Shown in pieces: positions 19,407 through 31,599 of a DNA stretch of 64,000 nt; positions within the stretch are counted from its first letter, which is position 1, and each line of letters starts with the position of its first letter. Origin of the DNA: Chondrus crispus (Eukaryota > Rhodophyta > Florideophyceae > Gigartinales > Gigartinaceae). The stretch lies in the NCBI RefSeq assembly GCF_000350225.1, contig NW_005179176.1, positions 60,599 through 124,598 of the forward strand, given 5' to 3'. The notes under the pieces were generated by a model. The model was not told the DNA's origin. It ran no database searches and saw only the letters and a list, made by a program, of their open reading frames with translations. Position numbers and translations under genes: made by a program.

Positions 19407-21820
19407 CGGAGACATATGCACAATGTCTGATAGAACCAAAGCAGGGAATCTGCTGCTCGATATCTATATAGCTATGTAGACGTGCTCCGATGCCACTCAC
19501 CCGGGAATGATTTGCCATCTTTGATTTCCCACTTCGCACTACTGCGAAAAAGGCTATTATCGTCCCGTTCTAGAGGTTTTGGAGGCATAGGAAGAAGCAG
19601 ATAAGTCCACACATACAGTTTTACATGGCTCCCCGTCGACGACATGCAGCTTCTGCACACTGTCCCGAAGAAGTTGTGTGGCTTTATTACGATGATTTCG
19701 GTACTGTATCTATGTCAAATGCAGTATGGGAAGCTCTGGACGTGCTGGTGGACACTACCCGTTCTGCTTCACCTGATCGAAGCCCATCTCCACATCCTAC
19801 CTCGCGCGATGAATGCCTGTCGACCTCGCTCTCCGAGATCACTTTTTGGCCTGTAAGGCGTGTTAGTCGCTCAGGACTCGTTTTGGGTTTGAGAAATTGG
19901 TCTCGATGAAAGGGAAGAAGTTTCGGATCTGGAGAACGCAGATCCAAAGCGCCTAACGACCCTAGTGAATTCTGCTGCGCGCTACAGTTCCACGCTTTCG
20001 ACTACAATTCCGGACGACGTATTCCATATCTGCGATGGTATAGAAACTCAGAGCCACAGAGAAACCACCAATTCAGGTCAGACTACAGCAGCGAGACACT
20101 TCTAGAGATGGCGCTACCCTCTCCTAGCCGTTCGGATGGAGTTCAAAGCCGTCAGAATCGTTCTCTCTCGCTTCTTGCCAGTCTAAAGGGAAGTCTTTCA
20201 ATGCCTTCAGCTGTCTCTCTATACGGCGTCTCTGCGCCAATATCGGATGAGACTCCTCCGAAGCAGCGTTGGCTATCGTGTATTGGCGGCGTTCCGGATA
20301 GGAAATCTACAAGTATTTCGTGCTTAATAGATGTAGGGGAGGGTTTCAATTGGGGACTCTACAGTTGTTCTCTTATTATGTCGAGTCAGTTAGGCGTCAG
20401 TCCTGACCGCTGGTCGTCCACCGCGACCGTGAGGGTCGGCGAAATTTCGGGTCCCTCGATACTTCCGCGGCTCCTACAGGAGGTTATGAGTGCAGGGATA
20501 GTGATTTGGAACCGGTAGTGGAAGAGAGAAAACGGTGTGGGGGTCGTTGCGTGAGAAGCTTCCGCTTTTGGGGCCAGGACCTCCCTGCTTCGAAACTCGA
20601 CTGGGTGGTACTTCTGAACCTCCCGGAGCTCTCGACGATGACAGATGCACACTAGAACTGTCCCTGGACAGAGGATTCGCTTCGGCGTCTGTTAAAGATT
20701 AGTCCCGTGGATAATTATGCAAGTTACGGGGATTCAAAAGCAGCGGCATGGGAAGTCGTGCAGAAGGTGTTGGAAAGTCATCTTACCACGTGCATTCGAG
20801 GCTCCAAATCTGGACTCAAAGCTGGCCCGCGAAGCTGCCACAAGTTTCAAGGAGATGATCTCCTTAGCCGCTCTCAGCAAAGAAAATGGTTGCAGACTGT
20901 ACCCGGAGGACGAAACAGGCAAATGGATATAGATTGCGTCATGAAATAGGGTTAGTAGCGCAGGATCCATTGTCGTCCGACAAGCTCGTCAAAGGAATTT
21001 TAATATAGACTTAGAGGTTAACTTCTAGTCAAATGCTCACACAAATCTCTTCATGACAAGACTTCATCGTTCTCGGGTATCACCCCTCGCATCAGGACTA
21101 CCGCAACTGAGTTATATTGTCTCTATTCAGGCCCAAGCAGTGCGAAGCTGCCCTATTCGTTATCCCCCTCCACCGCGCTGCGCTCTATTACCTCAATGGA
21201 TGAGAATACGGCTTTCACCCCTCCCGATTTACGTACCGCTGCGGAGCCGCAAGCAAGAAGAGAACTCAAATTTGACCCAACGGTTACCCTGAATCTCTTT
21301 GTCTTGCTCAAAGAGATACCACACTCGTCATGATCCCGTGTTCCCGTACCCTTCGTGAGGGCACCGAATTGGAACCGTGGCTCGGTTTTGCGTCTCGATC
21401 GGGGTCAGATTGACCTTCTGAATGCTGGGACGAGCAAGATTGAGGTATGGATTGAGAGAATCGCTTTTTGGGATCGGATAACTGCTCGTTCTCGAAACTG
21501 CTCGTTCTCGAAAATAACAGCAGAATACAGTCAGTGCTTTGCAAGCTTCGAGTTCCGGAGAAAATATTGGTAATTGGGGCATCCCTCGCTTACGACTACA
21601 CTGCATTCGTAGACATTACGGGCAATCCTGGACAGGGCACGGATGACCGAATGGTATCCCTTGGCCTCAGAAGATGCCTGGTACAAAAGTGTGGCTTCCC
21701 GTCTAACCATGTTGTCCTTCGCCGTCCGCATGGTAGCCTGACGAAATAGAATGATAAGGTCGCCTCCTGTTCAAAAAAAAATTGGTACAAGCGCCGTATT
21801 AAGTAAACCTTCCGGACCCG
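19407..21820 (+). other. Unassigned sequence, several medium plus-strand frames
   Basis: Plus-strand open stretches occur at 19625-19909, 20108-20518, 20707-20949 and 21468-21749, but none carries a motif I recognise. They could be the decayed gag region of an older plus-strand retroelement whose RNase H remnant lies near 28.3-29.1 kb. Two gypsy elements would then have inserted in between. That link is only a guess from order and strand. Confidence 0.25.
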
Positions 21821-21825
21821 GGGAC

Positions 21826-22052
21826 TGTGGTCAGCTTGCAAGTTGAAGTTTTGAGAGGTGGAAGTGCTCTGTCTTTTTTCTCATTAGCAATGAAGTGTGG
21901 CAGCAATTATAGGAGATGTATAGCGGTAGGTAAATGGGTATGCAGGATAACAGGGACTGATAAAGTCTAAGGTTGACAAAGACTAAGGTTGACGGAGCTT
22001 GACTCAGAAAGATGCAGCAGGAATCACCAATCAATATATCATATTGATAGCG
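21826..22052 (-). repeat. 3' LTR of the worn gypsy element
   Basis: 227 bp partner of 26982-27208. Its inner end reads GATAGCG where the other LTR has GATGGCA. It is followed inside by a purine tract on the minus strand (GAAGCGGGGAC). Confidence 0.88.
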
Positions 22053-22120
22053 GTCCCCGCTTCAAGAGAGTCAAATGCCGGAATCCCTAGCAGCCTTGAC
22101 CAAGTACTGATCTTACTAGT

Positions 22121-25100
22121 CCAGTACAAAGTTCTCAAAAATAGCTGGGACGTCTTCCTGCACATTTGCGAATGGCTCCCATGTCGGTTCTTCGTAGTCA
22201 AAATCTTGCGACTTCACATTAACTTCATAGATTTCAGACTGAAGATTGCATCGGAGTCCCTGAAGCTGTTCAACCTAATTCAGGTGCGCCTCATTGTGAG
22301 CGATTGAATCTAAAAGCTGATCTGAAATATTCAAATGTGAATCTGAATAGAGCTTCACACGAGAAGCATGCACAACATGCTTCGCATTCCTTAATGGGTT
22401 CAGGATCTCAAAAGTAGGATCAGATGCAGCCTGTATTACGCGTCTGGGCCGTGCCCAATTGACACGGAGCTTCTTACCGCCTTTGGAAGTTCCCTTAGCT
22501 ACAAGAACAAAATCCCCAACATCGAAATTGACAGCTTGTACGCCAGTCTTTCGATTGTGGGACTTCTCTGCTTCCTCACGGATCCTAGTAAGTTTTTCGG
22601 ACGCATCTTTGTGCATCACGTCGACCGCTTTCATGATGGAATCAATCTCCATGAAGCGTTGTGCCTTCACTAGTTCCAGGAAATTGGCGTGTTTGACAAC
22701 TAGTGGTACTAAAGCGCTCAAGGTAGTATCGGCGGGAGTCGTCCTGTGAATACTGTCACTGGAGTCTGATTGCCGAGAGATGGCCTGAAAGAGTGGTCGC
22801 ACTTTGGACGATGTCAATGACCTCGGGCCACTCTGTTTCCTTGAGGCGAAATTCCTAGAGCAATGCTTTGCATCCACGAAGTATCTCTTTGCATACAGTT
22901 TCCACTGTCCCATTCGATTGACGAGAATAGGACTGGAGAATAGGACTGGAGTTGTGAAGTGGCAGTGAGAGTGTAAGGCTCGATTAAGATCAGCCATAAC
23001 CTTGTTCTTGAAATGAGATCCGCGGTCGGACACCCGGAAGAGAGAGACCCCAAGAAGAGAAACCTATTTTCGCAGAGCACGCACTGTGCTTGATGCGTCT
23101 GCGGAGTCGCATTCATCTAGAAGCACGAAGGATGATGCATCGCCTTTAACGATGAGGACATACAAAGGTCCTGATTCGCTCTCCCCGAGGTACAAATAAT
23201 CGAAATGAATCAACTCGTTCGGAGTAGTGGAATGCATGGCTGTGAAAGTGGCATGGAAATACGTTGGCCGCCAATTGTTACAAGGTAGTGCATAAAAGTG
23301 TTGCAAAATGCTGCGATCCGTTTTCATCTTTTTCCAGCAAACGTGTTGTTTGATGTATTCATATGTAGTGTCCACGCCTCGATGTCCACTTCGCCCACAA
23401 TTTCAAATGATATAAATTCGTAGCCGAAGTTCCTTAGAACGAGATGGGATCCATACGGCATTTCCGTTAGTTCGATAAAGACCGCTCTTGATAGCCGACG
23501 GCGGTGGTTCCCCCAATCAGGAATACATTTCTGCTGCTCGCGTTTGATATCTGCTGGCTTTGGCCACGTTGTATACGGGACGAGGTGAGGTGCAATTGGT
23601 GCGTGAAAGAGGGCACTGAGTGTTCCATGACTGATACGACCAATTCGGGCGCCCGTCAAAATAAAATATCGGTCCAGGAATTGTCATTTCCGGATATGTG
23701 GTTGATCGTTTCCCGAAAAGCGGAAAGTTGCATAGCCCATCGCTCGATTGCGACGGCTGTATGCTTCGCAATTAAAGTTTAAAATAACATTGTGGAATAC
23801 GAGAGTCAAATTCTTATTGTCTGTGAATAAAATGAAACCCTCTGCACGCATCAGCATGTAGTCAACTCAGGTCACGGATGTCACGATGGCAAAAGCTTCT
23901 CCCTCGGGAGTGGACCAATGGAATGCGGGATTCTTGAAGACCCGGAAAGAAATGCCAGCGGGTCATGGTGCTGGTTTTCAAAGTCCTCATCCAAATGAAT
24001 TTTTGGAATTTGCGTTAACGTCCCAGTGTGTTTCGGAGGCATCCGTGAAGAGGCAAAAACCTTTCTCTGGGTCTGGATGAGCAAGTGTTACGGCGTTTCG
24101 AAGTGCCTCTTTAATCGTCGTATATGTCTGATGGTGATCTGAATTCCAGAATGTAGAATCAAGTGGTATTTTCGATGCCGCACGCTTTGTCCGTCCACCA
24201 CCATTGGTGTATATTTTTCGAGGACCTGGGACAAGGGTTAAATGATCTTGGAAAATTCGGGAATGGCGAAGCGCATACAATCTGCAGCGCATACAAATTG
24301 TTGTAAATCTCCAACAGTTTTGGGTTGAGGCATATTCACGACAGCCTCTAACCGTTTCGGATCGAGTTCGATTCCATCAGCGCTTATTTTCCGTCCGTAC
24401 CACGTGACCTCACGCAGAAAAAGTTTGCACTTGGATGCATGAAGCTTCAGGTTTCCCTTCCTACAAAGTTCGAAAAAGACTCGGGGGTGTCCAGCAGGTC
24501 TCTGCAATTTTTGCAGTGAAGGAGAAGATCGACCAGCCATTGGATATTTTTCTCCCGTAACGATAGACATAGGTTTCCCACTGGACTCAGAAAGTAGGAA
24601 GTTGCATTGGTCTGTCCATGCATTACTCGCGTGGATGTGAAGACGCCGTCAGGCGTAATGAAACTTTGGCATTATTGCGATTCTGAGTCTAGAGGCGTCT
24701 GCCAATAGCCATGACATAAATCAATGATGGTAAAGCAGGAATCTCCTGCCAATTCGGAGGTTATCGACCCTAGATCAGGCATTGGCCAGGTGTGCGGAAT
24801 TGCTTGAGTGTTCACTGGTCGCATGTCAACCGTGAATCTGATTTTCTCCGGTCCATCCTTTGGTACAATTAGGGGTGCACAAGCCCATTCACTTGAATTG
24901 TTTCGTCACACAAGCCCGTGACACAATAATTCGTCTACTTTCCGACGAAGAAATTTGGCTTGCGATGGCGAGTATCGGCGGAGTTTAACACGAATAGGAA
25001 TGGCATCTGGCCTGAGGCTAAGAAAAATCGGCTGCACGCCGGCAGGTGGATCAGCCCCAAGCCTTGTTCTGAAAATATCCCTGTAGTCATAGACTGAGTC

Positions 25101-26015
25101 CTGTAGTTCTTCGTGATACTGTTCTGGTAGGTCGCTCTGAATGGCTCCCTGAATTTGTTCTTTCAATTGCGAATCCGTGTCTGACTCTTGATCGATTCCA
25201 AATAAAATGTTAGAATCTTTGGATACTGGGCCATCATCCGGAGTATCCCCAAAAAGAATTGGAGACTCATCAGGGGAATCGTTTTCCGAGTCGCTGTAAG
25301 AGGTTTCGTCATCCGAAGAAGACCCTGAATTTACCTCCTCTGAATTAGTGGAGTTTTAAGGATGGGAGCCAGACGTGGAACCGCGAAGTAGAATCCGTGA
25401 CAGACTTCCAGGAGTTTTTGAGGGAGTCTCCGCTTTGGTGGAAAGTGCTGCTGAAAACCCAGTGTTCGAAAAGTCTGCGTCGTGGAATTGATTTCGCACA
25501 CGCCTCAAATGCCCGTCTAAATTAAATCCTATCGCCTGAAGACCTGGACGAGCGTAAAGAATTTCGGGCATGTACTACTTGAAAACAAGGAATTCCAAGT
25601 TGCGGAGACGAAGTGGTCCTTCTGGAGTATTGAGGGTAACAGAAACGGGTACCTTTGTGTTAGAGCAATACACTTGCCAATCTTCTTCCGCATTTGCTCC
25701 TATAGCCAGACTCATTCTGATTGGTTCACGAAGGGTTAGAGTGTTAACATAAACACCAGAACCGGCGCACGTTTGACGTGTTGCTCGATAAGAACAGAAT
25801 GGTCTGCACCGTAATCGCCGTTAACGATTACGTTTACACTGTCCGCCAATTTTGCGAAGTACCGTCCTGAACCTTGCAGCGCATGACATGCCTCCCGTTT
25901 TTGCGACAGAACGCTTAACCGTCCCTTTTCCGATCGAGTATTGTAAATTTCCTTTAGAAAAGAATTTTTCTCCTCGTCTGTTGAAAGAGGGTAGTCCTTC
26001 ACATAATGTCGATTC
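22121..26015 (-). pseudogene. Gypsy pol: protease, RT, RNase H, integrase, chromodomain (broken)
   Basis: From right to left on the minus strand: a Cys/His remnant and protease (VNGDYGADHSVL, about 25800); a second protease block ILYARPGLQAIGFNLDGH (25500); RT start DIFRTRLGADPP (25080); RT thumb CKLFLREVTWYGRKIS (24400); RNase H GFCLFTDASETHW (24040); integrase core LIHFDYLYLGESESG (23190) and MSDRGSHFKN (23020); integrase C-terminus NFDVGDFVLVAKG (22510); and a chromodomain remnant EVNVKSQDFDYEEPTWEPFANV (22170-22235). The chromodomain would steer integration to marked chromatin. Stops and frame changes are frequent, so no protein can be made. Confidence 0.85.
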
Positions 26016-26889
26016 TTACATTTGGAAACATTTAAACAAAGTGGTAAGTCTCTGACACCTCCGGTGTTTTTTCAGAGCCGGCGCCGTTCGAATGTGAATC
26101 TTTGGAGTTGTTTGAACCGCTATTGCTGTTTCCTCGTGTGCCCTGATTGCTTCGGCCGCCTCTGTTCCATTTTCGCGCGGAAGCATATGTATCGTTGTTC
26201 GATTTACCATTTCTGTTTCCTGACTTTGTAGAACCATCTCTTGTCTTGTCTTGCTTTTCAACACCAATCTTCGTAGTTCCGGCATCAACACCTCTGGTAG
26301 TCTGTCGAATGGATACAAATTCATGGAATCGAACGTCTTGATTAACGACGTAGCGATCAAACTGCATCCAGTCCTTTTTCAAATCATGCTTACTCAAGGA
26401 AAAGTCGTTCTCCAATTTTCCATGAGTGCAGGAAGCATGAGCAGTGTGCATATGTGTGCGGTGGCCAGCTTGGGATTTTTTTGAATGAGTCTCCTCACTG
26501 TCGGACACGAAGAAAAGTTCTGTAGTCCATGAAGAACGCTTTGATGCGGAGTTCAGGTTTTTTTCGTTGAAGTTCATTCGAACAGATGACCGAATAGAAT
26601 TCTTCAGCTCGGTAGTTGTCAAATTATCGAAGTTCACTGTCTCCTTCTCATCCAGCCAATTCTTTAACGCTTCTTCAGAGAGTTCGTTAACGGAGGTAAC
26701 CCCGTCAAATTCGTCAAATTCTACAAGCGATAGGAGAAGGCCTGGATTCAGCAAAGACTTGAGAGAAATTGCCGAAATGGTGCTACCGGCAGCTTGGGCA
26801 TTATTGATGCAGAGCAAATACCGCTCACGTTCATGCAAAAAAAGCTTGGATGCTCTTCTGTCCAAAACGACGTCGTTTTGGATGAGCAA
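26016..26889 (-). pseudogene. Gypsy gag of the worn element
   Basis: A 285-codon open stretch (26032-26889) starts after the 5' LTR. The N-terminal half is a helical capsid-like region (AISLKSLLNPGLLLSLVEFDEF, LSEEALKNWLDEKETVNFD) and the C-terminal third is Gly/Ser/Asn-rich. It aligns in layout with the gag at 30612, for instance LLLSL followed by a conserved spacing to a W-rich helix. It ends in a frame change toward 26015. Confidence 0.65.
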
Positions 26890-26981
26890 TGGGCGTAAAT
26901 AGGTGTTGACCCTGCGGTTGGGCCTGGCCGGAGTTTGAGTTCCCAGCCATATTGAAAATTACAAGCAATCGCTGTGATCAC

Positions 26982-27208
26982 TGTGGTCAACTCGTAAGTT
27001 GAAGGTGTTGAGAGGTGGGAGTTCTCTGTCCTTTTCTTACTAGCAATGAAGTGTGGCAGTAATTGTAGGGGATGTAGAGCGGTAGGTAAATGGGTATGCA
27101 GGATAACAGGGACTGATAAAGGCTAAGGTTGACAAAGACTAAAGTTGATCGAGTTGGACTCAGAAAGATGCAGCAGGAATCACTAATCAATATATCATAT
27201 TGATGGCA
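26982..27208 (-). repeat. 5' LTR of the worn gypsy element
   Basis: 227 bp, ends CA on the plus strand (GATGGCA), followed by GGGAC at 27209-27213. Confidence 0.9.
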
Positions 27209-27213
27209 GGGAC

Positions 27214-28317
27214 TTTCGGAAGCTGAGGAAACCACACGACGCGTCTATGCAGGCCTCATATTGTGATATTGAGAACATGTTCAACAACAACCGACCTGCT
27301 GCGTTCCCTAATTTATCTATTCGCCCTTAGGCCAGTATGTTTCGAGGATATGACAGGGACGTTACAGAAACGAATCCCAACCGCTTCTTCCTGTAGTCGG
27401 CAACGAGAGGACTAATTCCGACCGCTGCAGGCCACAGTATCGATACCATTTAAGTGGGCGGTATACATTGCCCATAGCATAGCCAGATCCTGATACCCGC
27501 GCTCATAATGTGGTTGTTGCCGCGAATCGCAGATTGAGATCTCTGTACCGGGTTCAATCGACTTCCCGATCCTAAAGAATCATTTGATTGATGAGGGGTG
27601 ATGCGCTTCCTATGCACATCCTCGGTGGCATCGATGTAGTCGTGTCGGCTGGAGCGCAGAAGTTTTGTTGGTCTTCACCGCACCTGCGAGCTGATCTTCG
27701 CCGGAAACGGCCTACCCGTTAAGCGCTCCATATCTATAGTTCCGTAGTGTCAATCGGACCGTTAGTCCTCATACAAGAACAAAAGTTATTCCTTTTTCTA
27801 GACCACCAAACTAACGATTTCACTTGTGTTTTTTGAAACCGGAAGGCCCTCACCACCTGAAAGCATTTGTTTGCGGATTATAGTAAAAACCAACTCGTTG
27901 ATGCATATAATGGTGTTTAAAAGGAAAGGTTAGCTTACAATAAGCATTTTTCTGAAAGCTAATTTTACGTCAGTATCATAGAGCATTGCGTTAAGGGCTT
28001 TCTACTCAGTTCTAACTTCAGAAAAAAGTTTTGACAGGTCAATCTACCAAAGAAATGTTGAAACCGTTGCCATCAAAGTTGAAAAGAATTAAAATTCGTT
28101 CATTTTTACGGTATGATAAACGCTTGGTCGGATAGACATTGGAAAACAGAGTGCTCCTTCTTTCAAATTTAAAAGATGGGTCTGGAAGTTGAAAGAATCC
28201 GCAATGTACCCCTGGGCAGATAGACGCACGCGATCGCCCGCCCGTAATGCTACATACTTCTCTAGAGAATTTTAATTTCCTCAAGTTTGCGTTCTGCAAG
28301 TTGCTGAACGGATCGTC
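27214..28317. other. No gene recognised; decayed retroelement sequence likely
   Basis: Short plus-strand stretches such as PMHILGGIDVVVSAGAQKF (near 27610) have the feel of a retroelement protease region, but no reading frame is long enough for a call. Confidence 0.3.
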
Positions 28318-29120
28318 GTGAGTCGTTTTGGATATGAACAGGGTGTTTGTTCACTTCTGTCCACGTTGCCTCAGAATTTGTTCGCCCTCGAAAAGGTTCG
28401 GAGCACCACGGTTCTCGATAATCTGCTTGGCGATGCGGGGAGGGACGAATTCTACAGATTAACAGCACTGTCTGCATACGCCCGTGTATACCTCAGTCGT
28501 CCAATTTGGAACAAGTTAGTCTGCGTAGATGCCTCCCAAAGTGCTTGGGCAGTGGTTTATTGCACTGCAACTACGACTGCGATAGACAATCCTATAATGT
28601 AACTCGATCATTGCCAGTCATTACCTCGACACATTTACCGTTGAAGACGAACTATTAACTCTGAATCCAGTCATCCTGCCGTCGAGGGCGCAAGCGCCCT
28701 TTACAGATGACGCATACAAAAGTTCGCGGAAGGACAAAATTAGGTAAAGACATTCGGCCATTGGTGGAGACGAAGACAGAATATTCAAACCTTAGAAGCT
28801 ACTCCCACGCTCCTCACACTTTAATGGGACGTGTCTCCTCTAATCACGGAGTCTAACATCATGCTTTGTCGAACTCAACGGTGGTGATCGGTGGTATACA
28901 AAATTTTCCTCCTTCTTTAGGACGTCTTTCACCGTACTGTCGCCGCCTATCTGTTATTGAAATTGTGCATGACGTTTCCGTTAGCTCTTGCTACGTACCA
29001 ACCGAATACAATCCCGGCATTAGCCCTCTTGCGAGCGTCCGGTGGGCATGGTCCACCTCTTGCCGCCATATTTTTCTTAAGGAGAACTATACAGGAACGG
29101 AAAACAAGAATACAGTCTGA
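28318..29120 (+). pseudogene. RNase H remnant of an older plus-strand retroelement
   Basis: 28318-28602 encodes YRLTALSAYARVYLSRP followed by LVCVDASQSAWAVVYCTAT, which matches the first catalytic-aspartate block of retroelement RNase H (DAS..AW). 28866-29120 contains VHDVSVSSCYVPTEYNP, which resembles the closing block of the same domain (normally YVPTE.NPAD). Between them the frame is lost. The class (BEL, gypsy or other) cannot be decided. Confidence 0.5.
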
Positions 29121-30248
29121 AGAGTCTCCGTAAAATGCCTCTGCCGCATATCCGAGCATGAAACGTCCTATGAAAGCTGCTGTACTTTCAACGCTGATTC
29201 GTTCACCCAGCTGTACCGTTTCGGATCGGATGCCCCTCCTGAACCCAAACAAACAGGACTAATCAACTCTCCAATTTATACTGTACCAATTTGCGTTGGT
29301 GTCCGGTACGCTGCAAGCGAGCACCAAAAGGAAATACCGGGGCTCTTTCATTAAAATGCTCATGAAAAATATCGCTTTCTATTTCGTTTCAGCACCTAAA
29401 TCTCGTTCTCTCGGACTACAAACGGGAGATTTATTCGATGGACCCACGTCCGAGACGTCACCAAGAAATGCCTAACCATATATGCACCATGCACTTTCTG
29501 TACTGGAATAATCGCAATTGAGTTCAAATGGCAGGAAGGTGTTTACGGGGATTGAATGCAAATATATACTGACGGAATCATTGGTACCGTTGACTGGGGA
29601 GCTCATTCCGCCTCTTGCAGCTCGTGCTTTTTGACGTCAACCATGTTGACAGAGCAGTTGCTCTTGCCGTGACCTGGGCGGGCCATCTGAGAGGCTCACA
29701 AGTACTGGCGTTAGCATGACACAATGTTTACCTTCCTGACGATGTACTCGTTGCCCCAATCGTCTGAGGCTAACATCGTTTAAGCCAAGAATGGAGCTTT
29801 CCAATTACTAGCCATTAAGGATGTATTGGTGGTCTGCCCCATACAAATCTTCGCTTCCTGACGTATCGGGGCGTTTTCAATACTTCATTATTTCGGATTT
29901 CATACCAATCTTACTTTCTGATGCCCATAATGGTATCATCGTTTTTCTATACCAGTGGGACTTATTAAAATCCAGTGAGCTGCCATAAGTAAGGCTATTC
30001 ACATTTATGCGGCCGGACGCTCAGGAGAGACCATTTTCATAACGGGAAGGGGGGAATCTTTAAATTCATTGTGCTGGTACCTCACAGATGGCAGCGCCTG
30101 GATTGTACGGATGGAAATGTCCGTGGAACAGCAAACTCTAATTCAGAAGCTTACGACGAGATTCGGTCTAATTGTCAAGAAACTCCTTGTTTCGTGAGCT
30201 ATATCCGCCTCTGTTTCGGGACCCAAACGAAGGTATGGAATACAGTAA
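29121..30248. other. No gene recognised; likely the integrase side of the same old element
   Basis: Only short frames. A plus-strand frame reads on across the GCAGG insertion site into 35592-35700 for about 50 codons, so this sequence and 35592-36369 were once continuous. No domain call is possible. Confidence 0.3.
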
Positions 30249-30253
30249 GCAGG

Positions 30254-30570
30254 TGTTCACGAATCTCGGGTCTCCACCGTGTTGCATGGCTTGATACTGA
30301 TGTGGTTACGCATGCTCGGGGATGCACGGCGAGCACTGTTCCATCCGTGTGCACTTTTTCTCATAGTATTGCGTGGCATTCAAAGTATCCTCCACAAAAA
30401 AACAAGTAGGGCGTTGTCAAGCGTCAACTTTCAAATACAGGTTCTATACATCTCTATAAAACCTACAACTCTCACCGCAGTGAGAGGGGTGCACCATCTT
30501 GGTCCCCGTTCTGGTTTTTGCCTTCGCTATTTTCCTTACCAGTTCAACAAACGCGTGTAGACTCCGAACA
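30254..30570 (+). repeat. 5' LTR of the 30254-35586 gypsy
   Basis: 317 bp with about ten substitutions relative to 35270-35586. CTATAAAACC near 30455 is a plausible TATA box. Confidence 0.92.
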
Positions 30571-30611
30571 AAGCGCTTTTTACGTAAGAAGAGCATTCTC
30601 CCGCGTTTGTT

Positions 30612-31559
30612 GTGCGGAACGTGAAAAAGATGTCGGCTGCTGTGGGCTTTTCTACTATAACACCGCCGGAACTCAATTCCGTGCGTGGTGAGAGTATTGT
30701 TAAGTTCGATCTAACTTACCAACGATATCTACAGCAGCTCCGCGCCATCAACCTCAACCGAACCGCTTCAAAAAAGATCACACCTTGTGGAATCAAGGCA
30801 TGTACATCTGCTGAACTTCTACTGTCATTGACAATTCTACGGTCCTTTCCAGGTTGCTCTACCGTCTCAGAGGTAACTGACATGCACGTTCAGGAATGGA
30901 TTGAATCCCGCTCCCGATGTTCCGTCCAAGATATGGCGACGCACGTATCAAACGCAATTAGACGTATCAGATTCAGGCCAGATCGCCTGGATCCGCATGG
31001 AGCAGCATACCAATTTTTCACAGACGTGATAACCGAGCTCCGCTTGAATCGCGTGGAACACGCAATCACGGAGGCCTCGAAGGCCGTCATTTCGCAGTTA
31101 ATCCCTAAATTGGAACCAAACATTGTCCGGGAGACAATATCAAACTCTATGGCATTCTGGTCAAAGGAGAAAAAGTATGACTTCCACCATTTTATGTCCA
31201 AGGTAACGGAAATTTCGATTGAGTCTGCGAAATATATCCCGAAGCGCGAGCGTGACCTTGCCTCCGGAACTCCAGGCTCAGCTGAGCGACCAACAAAGAA
31301 GGCCAAATCTGACCAGGCACGTTCTGCCTCCGGAACCAAACCCGACAAGAATCAACAAAAATCCCAAAAGGGGAAGGGAAAGGGCAGAAAGGATGATCCA
31401 TGGGTAGATTCATGCCTTAATCCCAAATGAAACAAAACTCATCCTCTAAAGGACTGTCAAGAGACTTCAGAAGACGAAAGGAAGGCATTGCTAAAGAAGT
31501 ACTACGATCACAAGAAAGCGAAAAAAACTTTCCCGGCTTGTCGGCTCACTCTCACGTGA
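30612..31559 (+). pseudogene. Gypsy gag with a late stop
   Basis: Starts at ATG 30612 (a second ATG at 30630 is equally possible) and is open for 272 codons to TGA 31428-31430. It then continues in frame (HPLKDCQETSEDERKALLKKYYD) to TGA 31557. The middle is capsid-like and helical (STVSEVTDMHVQEW, MATHVSNAIRRI, NMARE-type helices), and the C-terminus is Lys-rich with DPWVDSCLNPK then H and C residues, a possible zinc-binding remnant. The tail beyond the first stop aligns with the Cys/His region upstream of protease in the cousin at about 25.9 kb, which argues that the TGA is a mutation. Confidence 0.75.
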
Positions 31560-31599
31560 TGGTCGATGATCTTGTCGGGTTGAAAACAAGCTCGACACC

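Larger units (their letters stand above)
21826..27208 (-). mobile_element. Worn chromodomain gypsy element, 5.38 kb
   Basis: Two 227 bp LTRs (TGTGGTCA...GATGGCA on the plus strand) enclose a minus-strand gag, protease, RT, RNase H, integrase and chromodomain set, the Ty3/gypsy order. GGGAC is duplicated at 21821-21825 and 27209-27213. The LTRs are roughly nine-tenths identical by eye, making this clearly older than the other full elements here. Coding parts are broken by many stops and frameshifts. Sequence similarity of gag, protease and integrase shows it is a cousin of the element at 30254-35586. Confidence 0.9.
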